Shown here piece after piece: positions 48,301 through 60,300 of a stretch of 64,000 nt of DNA; position 1 is the first letter of the stretch, and every line of letters begins with the position of its first letter. The notes beneath the pieces are model-generated. The model made no database searches. It was not told where the DNA came from and saw only the letters and a list, made by a program, of their open reading frames with translations. The DNA comes from Asterias rubens. Lineage: Eukaryota; Echinodermata; Asteroidea; Forcipulatida; Asteriidae. The position numbers were made by a program, and so were the translations under genes. The stretch is taken from the NCBI RefSeq assembly GCF_902459465.1, contig NC_047064.1, forward strand, positions 6,164,762-6,228,761, given 5' to 3'.

Positions 48301-51300
48301 ACACAATGTCAACGAACCCTAAACAAGACACCCACCAGTGAGATGGATATAACCTTAAGTCTCTCTCCATTCTCCCAACAGCCTTCAACACGATCACTTG
48401 TCAGTTTCTAATGTTGTAATCCAAGATGGCCAACGCTAACAACGAGTGAGATCCGAGGGAGATCGTGGGTGGATAGAGTTTTAAGAGTTTTCAGGAATAA
48501 ACCGTCCTTCATTATGCAGCAAAAAAAGGCCAGAAGTATGAGTATAAAGGCTCACTGGCTGGTATTGTTCAAGCAGAGAGCTTTTAATAATTAAGACATG
48601 GGAACAACTTTGATTACATGTGTGGGGTCGGAGAGGTATTTTCAATACTTCTGATACGAACACTAACACTGATTTCTAGGCTACATGTAGGAATGACTGG
48701 CACAAGCAAGTCAATACAATGACAAAAGACCCAGGGAATTCTTTTTTTTTCCAGCAACTAGCAACTCGTACATTTTGCGTAAAACTTTACTGTGCTGTAA
48801 AAGGGGAACTTTTCACTGTCACCAGATCTTTTCAGGGACCAAACTGCTACGAAGAAAAGATCATATAACTAGCTTTCCCGTCAGAATTGAAGACCATAAA
48901 AAAAATCCAAGGAACTTTCTGCAAAATCAGGGAGAGTAACCAGCTCTGTCATTAAGACCATCAACAAAATGACCAAACAGGTCTAGAACAGACTTAAAAA
49001 CAAATTGAAGAACTGTTGGCTCCCTCAAACATTGTTTTACTGTGTGAGGGAAAGAAGACTGCGCACTTAAACTTTTAAACACTAAGTTTCGGTTAGCTCA
49101 ATCGGTAGAGCATGGGACTCTTAGTTTTAGGGTCGTTGGTTCAAGCCCCACATCGGGCGCGCATAATTTTTTCTGCACCTTGAACGCCCAGCAGGGTGGA
49201 TATGTGCGCAATACAAGTCTTCTTCTTCTTATTATTGTTATTATTTAGTATCACACAGTTTATTTATTTAAGACGTATCTCCCTTTAACTCCCCTCTAAA
49301 CAAATCCTCCCTAACTACTACTTCTTGGGTTGCCTCCATGGCCATTGCAGAGAGGCCAGATGAAAGAGAAACGTTGTTCACTTCCAATCAGCGTAACCTA
49401 ATCTTGTATTTCAATTAGACATTCTTGGCTGGATGTTCTTCGTGCCATGGCCATTAGGGATTTATCAGGGTCTTTTTTTTTATTTTATTTTAAATAAATA
49501 TTTTAATGACGTGTGTAACATGGAATGGACATAGACACAGCTGTTTCTACGCTTTTGGTGGAGCTTAAAATACAGAGAGATGTTGTGGCTACGATTAAAT
49601 TTAATGAGTGGGATAAGCTTCAAGTCACACTTTGAGTCTTATCACGGAGGTATTAGAAATAACCTCCATGCTATCGTCATGTTTTATAATTAGCCTGATT
49701 GTGGGGGCCATCAGAAGGTAATGATACATTTGCGGCATTATTTGCTTGAATTTTACACTGGCCTACAGGCCTAGTGATTACAGCATCAGGCGAGTAGAAA
49801 ACTCATGACCGGGCAAGTCCGACCGTCTTGTGTTTGTCGTCAAATGTTCCCTTTCAGTCTGAAATCCGTTGGTTATTGGAAAAAAAACTTGCCCATATAC
49901 AAAGGAGATAAATCTCACACTCACAGCTCAATGGAGGACAAAATACAATCTTCTACTTTGCAGAAATGACTTTTTGTTTTAAGTTCTTGATAAGAGAGAA
50001 AGGGGTTCAACTAAAGAAATGTGTTCTGCTGTTGTTATTATTTTGTTAACAAAAGTTTTGCATTTATGTTCATAATAACACAAGATTGAAATTTCATGTA
50101 CGTCAGGAAATGCCTTGGAATGTACACGGTCACGCTATTTGTCAAAAAGGTGACATGCTTTATCAAACAGCTGGATGAACAAAAAGAGAAATTTACTGTA
50201 GGCATTATAAGGTACAAATTTGTTCTCATAGAGTTTGTTTTGTTATGTTGTTTTGGGGGGATTATTTTCTAAGATTGTGTAAAGTAAAAATGATGAGATG
50301 AAAACAAAATGTTTTGATAACATTTGCGGTTGGGTTAATGATTTTTATTTACTGGACATTTTTGTTTCTGACCCGAATATCTAACCTTTTCAGAAATGGT
50401 TACAAGTTGGCTGCTGGATTGGGCAAGCTAGCCATGGTGTTACACCATAGACTACCAACTTACTAATTGGGTAGACCCATGGAGCAAGGCACCTACATGG
50501 GGTAATTAAATGAAAAGACAACAAGATTGCCAGCAAACAGACAAGATGATAAGCAATCCAATTTGTGAACAACTGTGACCCATCAATCTGAATTGACATT
50601 ATTGATATGGCGACTACATGTAGCTAGTAAGAAGTGTTGGGAAAGAAAGACAAGACGGACTGGACACACAAACAGCATGCATCATATTTGGTCCTTGGGA
50701 AATACATAAGAAGGAACATTTTGTTTGAGTACAAGGGTTTACTTCTTGGTGAAGGCTTTTATTGACATTTCAGTCTATTTTTCTGATGTGATGATGACGT
50801 CAATCGGAAATCAGATGACAAATATCATGCCTGCCATAACTACTGGCCCCTTGCACCATCATTACGTAGGGCTACTGTCTGCCACGGTCGCCATGTTGGC
50901 TGTCAAATTGCATGTAAAAATTATGGCAAGTGTGTAAACAATGTGTCCCCTAAAATGTACATGTACAGTGTATACACAGGACATTTACTCCACCAAACGA
51001 CACAACAAGGGTTTTTGTGATGATGAAGTCGGGTGATTTGCTTTTATAAAATAGATGTTAAATTTGCATCGGTGATAAAGAATATTAATTTTGGTTTTTT
51101 ACCCACACACCCATGTGTGTTAGAACTTCCCAGAGTCCTGTGAAAATATATCACTGGCATGTTACTCGGGTGGAATTCGAACCCACGATTCTTGCAATTC
51201 TAGAGCAGTGTCTTACCAACTAGACTACCGAGATTGCAAGGTAGCTAGAGGCAGTTCAAACCCTATGTTTTGGCAGGGGGTAACGCAACGATATATAACA

Positions 51301-54300
51301 GATGTTAAATTTGCATCAGGACAAAGAATATTCATTTTGGTTTTTACCCATACACTGATGTGTGTTAGCACTGTATACTCAGTACTTTCCAGAGTCCTGT
51401 GAACAAATATCACAGGCATGTTACTCGGGTGGGATTCGAACCCACGACCCTTGTAATTCTAGAGCAGTGTCTTACCAACTAGACCCTTGCTTTTGTTAAT
51501 TATGGTACAAAATGTTCAACATTTTCATACGGTGAGTGCCGTTCAACCACACCAGATAATAACTTGGTATGTATAAGGTCACTCTCTCAGTAAACATGGT
51601 GACTAAGTTGACCCCAAAAGGGTCAAACAGAGTAGCTGTTGGGTTGGTTTAAAGCATAGAGGTACACACACGCTTTTGTCTATCGTTGTTACATTATTCC
51701 CTTTTCTTAAGATTCACAATGTGAGGACCCAGTTTTTCATCCTGGGGACCTTCGTTCAATTGTGTTTTAGTCCCCATATCTCTGTGCATGCCTACCCACC
51801 ATGGAGAAACAATTGCACTCAATGGGCAGACCCACATGGGTAATTACATGTAAGAGGTGCTTAAGGACGTCATCAGCTAATGACAAGACAGCAACAAGAT
51901 TGCCTGCTATAATAGACAAGATGATAAAGCAATCCAATTTGTGAGCAACTGTGACCCATCAATCCAAAGCTGGCCTTAGTGAGATGGCACCTAGGCATAC
52001 ATAGGTCAAAATCCTTACTCATTGGTTGTATGGGAGGGTGAGGGGAAGGACACCAGACCACAGCTTTATATGAGGTAAAAACAACAACATCGGACAACAT
52101 CATTGGACATGCTGAGGCAGCCTGGTGGAGTGAGGTCCAGGAGTTATGACCAGGAGGTTGCACCACTCTGACCAGAGCCGACTGGCATCTGACAGATGAT
52201 GGACAGACTGACAGACAAGATGGATTCCCTTGACTAAGTCCTTCAATCTGTCAAGAAATAGGGAGCCACAGGACAGGGAGAGGAAGCGTGTCCACTGCCC
52301 AATTTCATAGAGCTGCTTAAGCACAAAAAGCAGCTAAGCACAACAAAATTATGCTTACCAGAACATGGTTACCCGCCAATATAACATGTCACATGTACAA
52401 TTTACGACTGGTATCCTGCTCATTTCTGCTAAGCCATTTTTGCTAAGCCAAGGGTTGAAGGGGGGGGGGACACTATCCCTGAGTGGTTGTCTCCATGGTC
52501 TAATTACCCCAGTGGTCTATACTCTCCATGGAAAATGGACTGTGTGTACAGACAGATTTACTGAATGAAAGGAATACGGGCACCTCGAGATGAAGGCATG
52601 ATTTGTCTTTACTTGACTTATTGTCAGATAAGACATCAACAACATGAGGCTGCTTTTGTAAACAGAAAGGCAGACTTCATATATTGCCACTAGAAACAAG
52701 GCATGCAACTACAGTTGGTCAACAAAATAAAAAAAAGGAAAGTGCCACACACAACATGACTTTGAACATGTTTTACTATGTTTTTCAATTCTCAATGGCA
52801 TAGCTGAGAAACAAAAACAAAAAATATCAGATGATCAGCTGAAAAGTTGCATACCTAAGAAACCTGTAACCGGTTTCACAAAATACTATAAAGATTGGCG
52901 AGTAACTCATCCTAACTTTTAGGATGGGTTCAATGCGCCCTATAACATCTATGGTTACGGAACTTAACTCAATTTAAGCCTTCAGATTAATCCTAAGTTA
53001 GAAAGAGTTTGGTGGAATCGATGAATGACTTGTAATTAAATCTGGAAATATGAGTAAAATACCTTGACAGAAAGAAAACCACACAAACTGTTTGCTGAGC
53101 ATCAATAAGTTTTTTCCTTTTCTTAAAATAATGGGGGGAGACAAACACAAAATTCTTGACACAACCAAACCCTTTCTCGACATCATAGAATTAACTATGG
53201 GTGTCGATTAATAGCTGCAGAGCATTTTAAGCTAAAAATCAAACACATCAATGTAATAATGACTACATAACTGTAAAATGCCACGTCATCCTCATTGAAA
53301 CTGATTTAGCAGCTCTACGCCCCAACAGACAAGCAAACACGCACCATAAAAGAGAGAGAAAGCAAGTACATACAGACATTTCTATTTGGTTTTTACCCAT
53401 ACACCGATGTGTGTAAAGCACTGTATAATCAGTACTTTCCCCGTAGCCTGGTATTAAAAATTCCACAGGCAAATAATTCGGGTGGGATAAAGAATTTTGT
53501 TAAGTTTGTATACCCACACACTGATGTGTGTAAAAGCACTGTATTCGCATAGAAACCAACCAATGAAAATTTAACATCTTTTAAATTGTTGTGGTAACCC
53601 TAGCTAAAAAATACCATTCGAACTGCCTCTTGCTACTGGGCAATCTCGGTGGTCTAGTTAATAAGACATCTGCCATCGATTTCACAAAACTCTTCCTAAC
53701 TTAAGACTAATCTTAGGACTTAGGACGAGTCCCAACCCTGCACTGTAGCATGCAGACCTTATGAGACGAGTCCTAACTCTTTGTGAAATCGTCGGCTGCT
53801 CTAGAAATGGCAAAGGTGGTGGGTTCGAATCCCACCCAAGTAATATGCCAGAGGTGTATGGGTAAAACCAAATAATTGTTTTTATCATTAAGCCTGGAAT
53901 TTCATCTTTGAGAGGGCAGGTCAATTTTCATTTTATAAAGGGCACTTCCATTGGAAAATCTTAAAAGTCTATGGGACACTTGGCACCGAGGACAAGACCA
54001 AGGCCCAATTTCATAGCGCTGCTTAACGGTAAGCAAATTTGCGTGCTTACTGTAGCAGAAAAATTTGCGTAAGCTTTAGCATATTTCACAGGTTAGCAGA
54101 AAAATTGGTCGGCCTTATTGCGTGTTTACCGTGGATTTGCATTGTGACGTCCTTTATTTTCGTGCCGTAAGCACCGCAAGGTTAGCATGCCTTTTCGTGT
54201 GTTTACGGTTAACAGCGCTATGAAATAGAAATTGCACTGTAAGCACAAAATCATCCGCTAAGCAGCGCTATGAAATTGGGCCCAGGGCAACAGAGGCCAT

Positions 54301-57300
54301 GGCCTCCGTGAAATTCCATGCCTGCCCAATGTAAATTTAACATACATACAGACAGATGAGATGTAAACAAACAAGACTGAGAAACCTACCGATATTTGCC
54401 GAGTCACTCCCATGGAAGCTGCCATTGCAGCTGCCACCGCTATTGCTGATGTTGCTGTGCGGACTGGAGGCCGACTGAGAAAACTCATCTTCTTCCCTAA
54501 TATGGGGGAAAATGTCAAAGGGACAAACAATTTAAATTTACAATTTAGGTCACTGAATACAACAGGTAGGCTGATACAAGATGTTACAGCTTTTACTAAA
54601 GCCATGGGATGTTCTTAATGTCTGCATACATGCAGATGTTCAAGACAGTTGGAACCTTTTGAACAAATTCGTGTAGAGCTGAAACAGCTTCTGAAAAAGA
54701 ACATCTGTAAACAATGGTGTATAAACGAGACTTATATATCTGTACCATGGGTTTATTGATTTATCCCCAAAGATAAAACTGTATGTAACTTTCAAACATC
54801 ATAGTGGTCCACTTCTTTTGATAAATTATTACAACTTTTCTTCAAATAAAATACAAGGGAGAAAATCCTATTAAAAATAATGTAATTACTCCATTGGTTT
54901 AAGAAAGGATTTAGTATTTGCTTTTTTTTAACACGGCTCCACAAGCAGAAATTCAACTAACTGTTAACTCAAATGGAAGATAACAGCTTTGTTTTGAAAC
55001 ATTTGATAACTTATTTCATGTTTATTTCTTAAACTTTTCTTCAAATAAAATACAAAGGAGAAAATCCTATTAAAAATAATGTAATTACTCCATTGGTTTA
55101 AGAAAGGATTTATTATTTGGGTTTTTTCAACACCGCTCCACAAGCAGAAATTCAACTAACTAAACTCAAATGGAAGATAACAGCTTTGTTTTGTAACATT
55201 TTATAACTTATTTAATGTTTATTTCTTAAAGTTAGTATCGCACAATATTCCGGGATATAACTTTCCTTAAAAGGGTCTGGGTACTTTTTGTAGGACAAAA
55301 AACACAATGTCCACAGATTTACATTAAACTTACACAGTTTGAAGATAATGATGGTAGAAAGCTTCCCTGAAAATATTACTTGCTGAGGTGCTGTACATTG
55401 TAGTTTTTGAGAAATGAGTAAAACAATGTCATGAAATTAGTTTTCGTCTCAGTGATCATGAGACAAAAGAATTGTAAGCATGTAAAAACGTACTTTTATG
55501 ACATTGTTTTACTCATTTCTCAAAAACTACAGCACCTTTAGCAGCTAATATTTTAAGGTACGCTTTCTACTATCATTACCTTCAAACGGTGTAAGTTTTA
55601 TGTAAATGTGTGACATTGTGTTTTGTGTTACAAAAAGTACCCAAATCATAAATAACAAAAATGCAAACAAATATTATTCTGCATAATTACAATCTAGGCT
55701 GAGAGGGTCTCAAACTCTCGAGCCTTATTTGACTTTAAAATGGCATCAAGGATTCAGGGAGTCAGGACCGAGTTACTCAGATCCTGCTTGGATCGCTTGA
55801 TAGCAATGTCTAGTGCTTTTTTTAACCAGACGCCAAGTACAGGATTATGCATAAGGTCTGGTTTAAAGAGGCCATTCTATGGCAAAACAGCCCAAATTTA
55901 TTTATTTTTTATTTTTTATTTTTAAACATAAGATCACTAATGGGATGGGTAAATAAGGGGCGCTTTTTCCATTTCCAAGTTTTAAAGGCATGCTATATAT
56001 AAAATGTACATGTATCTCAGCCTCTTCCAACACTTTCGTCTCGAAACAAAGAGAAACACTATTGTCTGAATCATGTAGCCACAATCTTTGTCTCTTTCCA
56101 TGTGTGCAATAGCAATTACCAAACACCATCTCTCAACATGCCAAAAAGGTACCAGACTATTTGCCATTCAATGCCTCGGTTTGGTTACATTTGATTTTAG
56201 TGGTGGACAAAAACATGACTGTGTCTTGATTAGAGGTGATTTTTGGGCGGAGTCTGACCTAATTCAGAATGATCAAACACTTAGTAACAAAATCTCATAT
56301 CATTTAAAGTTAGGGGTGAATTTATTACAGTACAGATCACCTTGACAAACAATTTAGCCTAAATTTACTGCCTGTTACATGAAACAGATGGCTGAATTTA
56401 AGCAAGATTTTTCAGAAAATCCACGGGACAGAAAACTATCAAGCTGTATCACAATAACACAGTATCTCTTTGTAAGAACCCTACTGATAATAATCCCGTT
56501 TAATTTAGTTTTTTCTCTTGTACAGAGCTTCTGATTTATGTGTTATCAAAGAACTGGAATTATGTATTGTTTTTTTAAACTGCACCCCAAATGCAAAGCC
56601 ATTTTGTATATGAACAATATCTTTAAGATTATAGGAAACATATCTGGTGGATAAAAAATTAACGCACCGAGGCAACACAGAGCAGGTGACAATTAACTTT
56701 TTGATCGGCCAGACGCTGGGTTCCCTCAAAAAGGAAGTTAAAAAAAAGCATGCTGCTCTGATGATTGTGAATGCGTGAAAAAATCTCGGGGGGCGGGGGG
56801 AGAATGGAATGAAGAATTTTATGAAGACTTTCTGGGGAAAAAACTGCCTGCTTTGAGGTTACAAAATAATGTCATAGTAATTTATCACCGTCACGAGTAT
56901 GAGTGTGAAACATTTCCATTCATTTCTGCACTCTCTCACATTAATGCTCCCGACAAACAACCCCAAGGGAGTTCCCTTGAGGGGCGACAAGGAACATTAT
57001 TTCCCCTGGGTGACCCGCCCTGTAATTTATTTTAGAGAGGGGGAGACGAGACGTCTTGTTTTTGCAAGGTGTGTCCGAGGGGACGTGCGGGTGATTACGG
57101 CAGCTGGGTTTTGAGTGGTCATGTGACCCATCGTGACGCGACTGCAGCACTCCCGACTGATGCTTATGTTTTGATAAGTCTGTCGACCGGGTTGTCCGTG
57201 TTTGATGTGTTCCTTTGAGGACGCCATACGGAGAGGATTCCGTAAGCATCCAAAGATGGTTTGGAATTTTCGTTTCCGATTTGTATCAATGATTAATGGT

Positions 57301-60300
57301 TCAATATAGATGGGATGACACAGGGATTTAACATTCTGAAAGCGATGAGACTAGAGAATAGCAGCAATTATTAAAGAGGGGTTATCATCAACTTGCTTAT
57401 TTGTTATATATTTATTAATTTATTGAACATATTCTGTGAACAGAAAAAAAAAACTTAGAGTAGCTCCACACCGAGGGGTTTTGGCTGGTAACCTATATCT
57501 AATTCCAAATTGGCATTTGCTCTTCTTTTTTTTTTGCCTTTTCTATAGATATTTTCATGGTAAATGTGCCACCAGTGTGTCTGACCTGGTTCCTCCTGAG
57601 CGTGAAAACGGCTTTCTGCTTGCCCTTACCCATACACCCTTGCTTCGCAGCGTACAGCAACGAAAGATCAATCCAAATTTGTTTCCCCCCAACCTACAAT
57701 CTAGACTGCTTTTTATAAAGAGCAATATCAAACCCAACCTTCAGCTTTCCCAGGTTATTTTCATCTTAAATGTTTTCATCTTGTAGTTGTAGCCCCCTTA
57801 CCCAGAGTGGCACTTTAGCCTTGCTTGAGGCAAACTTGCATTTACATTTTGTAAGGCATAGGATATGGCATGAAGCAAGGATAAGACCAATTTCACAGAG
57901 CAGCTTAATTGCTTACAAATTTAGCGCTTTTAAGCACACTTTCTGACTGGTATCCTGCTAAATTTTGTTAAAACAAAATTTAGCAGGATACCAGTCATAA
58001 AGTGTACACGTGTGACATAGTATTTTGGCTGGTAACCTTGTCCTGGCAAGCATAATTTCTCGTACTTGTACCCAAATTCTTGAAGCCTCATCATGCCACA
58101 AACCCACACCCTGAACAAAAACCTTCACTCCTACACACACGGGATTCCGCACTTGGTCAAAGCATAGAGCAGCTAGGTCAAAGTGTAGACCTTCAATAGC
58201 TCCCAAGATACAAGGACAATTACAAGTCACGTTATGTCTTGGCTCTGAGTTGCCCCTGTGTCAGTCCTCGCTAAACCAATCTGATGTGTGTGGTCCCGAG
58301 GCAACATTATCCAGATATTAGTTTTAAACCTCCATGGGTTTATCTTCAGACCATGGAGCTATATTACACAAAAATGGGGATAATGTAGCATTGAAATGAT
58401 AGATGGATCTCAGATGCTCAGGTTGTCCACCACACACTGGACTAGAACAATGCCAGAATGTGCAGGTGGTAAAAGGGAAAGTATTCGGTGTATTGGTTTT
58501 TGGAAGTCCAATCCTCAAGTTTAAAATATTATGTCACATCAAACCAACCTGTGAAAGTATCACAAAATTTTGTGGAAAGTTTAATGCAGTGGTGCACTTG
58601 ACTGAGTAGGGCGCCCGTTTGCTCGTTGGCCCATCCTATGCGCCTTGTGAGAACTGGTAAAGGTATGTACTTGGTTTTCAGTGAGCTTTCAGATTGAAAT
58701 TAATCAATTTATATTTTGACAATTAACAATTCAGTGTCTTTTAGAAATGTTTGAATTACAAAATCGGTTATTACCTGGGTACACAACAAGTTCCAGAAAG
58801 CAAAATTGTCATTTAAACTGCTCCCAAATTTAGGTCCGTCTTCAGGCTGGCTGGTATTTTCACTAGTAACCATCTTTAAGTTCCCTTTCAGCTATAAGTC
58901 AGTAACTTACACATTAGGTAAGTTCATTGACTTTAAAGAGCAATGACATTCTCACAAAGTCTAATCTTTGAGAACTCTGCAAACTTTGTGAGCTTCAGAA
59001 CCCAAACGACATTTTAACCACTTAAAAAGTTAAACGCTTTAAAAACTGCTCCCGATTTTCACCTCGGGGGTCGAACCAGTAAACTCACACCTCATTAATA
59101 GCTCTGAAAGCCCAATCTGACGTGACCTCCCACGTGACCTTTAAGTGCCACCAGGTCAGAGGTCAGACCAACTGAATGCATTCTGCCCCTCCAGCCCAAG
59201 TATAAGTTACATCAGACCTCAGGGTTAAAGACAAATCGGTGAAGGAAACCTTTTAAAGATCTGTCAACTGAAAGGGGAACGAAAACAATCCTGTTACGGC
59301 AGGTTTTCTGCTCAATTTGACCGATTCCGCCACAAGCTCTCACGGGAGAGTGAGTGTGGGGGGGGGGGGGGGGGGGGGGGGGGGCACGCGGAGCCTGTGG
59401 TTTGTTGATACATCAGGTACTCTCGCTGGATCCCAGTCCAAATCCCCCTTTTTTTATCAGAGCCCTCTCTCCTCTGGATGTCTGACCACTCCAGTAATCA
59501 TAACAAGGAATTCCTCTGCAAGGTTTATTTTCAGAAGGGCTTTGGAATGGAAAGTGCATGTAAGCTATGTGTACATCCATGTACATTATGTAGACTTTAT
59601 TTGAACGGTATTATTGGGTGGGATTTCGTACCTGACATTTTGCACAGAAGTTTTCTTGTTATTGTTAAATCATTATTATTATTGCCCAAACTAATGATTG
59701 AGAAAATTTGAGTATAAAATGAAGTAGGCCTATGTTCAGAGGAAAAAGACAAAAAAAAAACCAATGTTGACATCTATTTCAGAAATGTTTGATGTACCAT
59801 GGATGTACACAGAGCGATTATGGAAAATACACATATAGAAACTACCTTGTTGGCAAGTAAACAGCATTATTGTTCCAACTTGATTGTCACAAAGTGTTAA
59901 GTGGGCCATCTTTACATTGTGGTAAATGAGGGTTTTGCTATGAATTCCTTGACTGGTTGGTTGGTGAAACCACTTGATATTTTTTGAACTATTTGTTTCC
60001 CAAGATGCATTGTGGCATATTTTCAAGATGGCCCCCACCACGGCACTTGTGTGCACAGCAATATATTCACATTGGTCAAACTCACCTGAACGCCGTGCCA
60101 TGGGATCTGTCTATTTTCTTGTTGAGTTCTGCGATGACGCTGTGTAACTCTGTGATTCTCTCCTCATACCTGATGGCTTGCTGGTCTAACCTGTCCTCGT
60201 TCTCACGCAGTACTCGCGATCGTTCCACCTGGATGGGAATAAACAAATAAGTAAATAAGTAAATAAATAAAATAATAAAACAATAAAAAATAACAAAATA

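Noticed and set aside
49085-49165. Functional tRNA-Lys(CTT) gene
   Set aside because: The acceptor and anticodon stems do not pair, and a SINE body and tail follow.
56775-57250. Cluster of overlapping frames (85-102 codons) in a GC-richer patch
   Set aside because: Frames on opposite strands cover the same bases without any recognisable domain. Treated as intron sequence of MCC.
59317-59604. Open frame with a poly-Gly run
   Set aside because: Created by the 27-base G run in an MCC intron.
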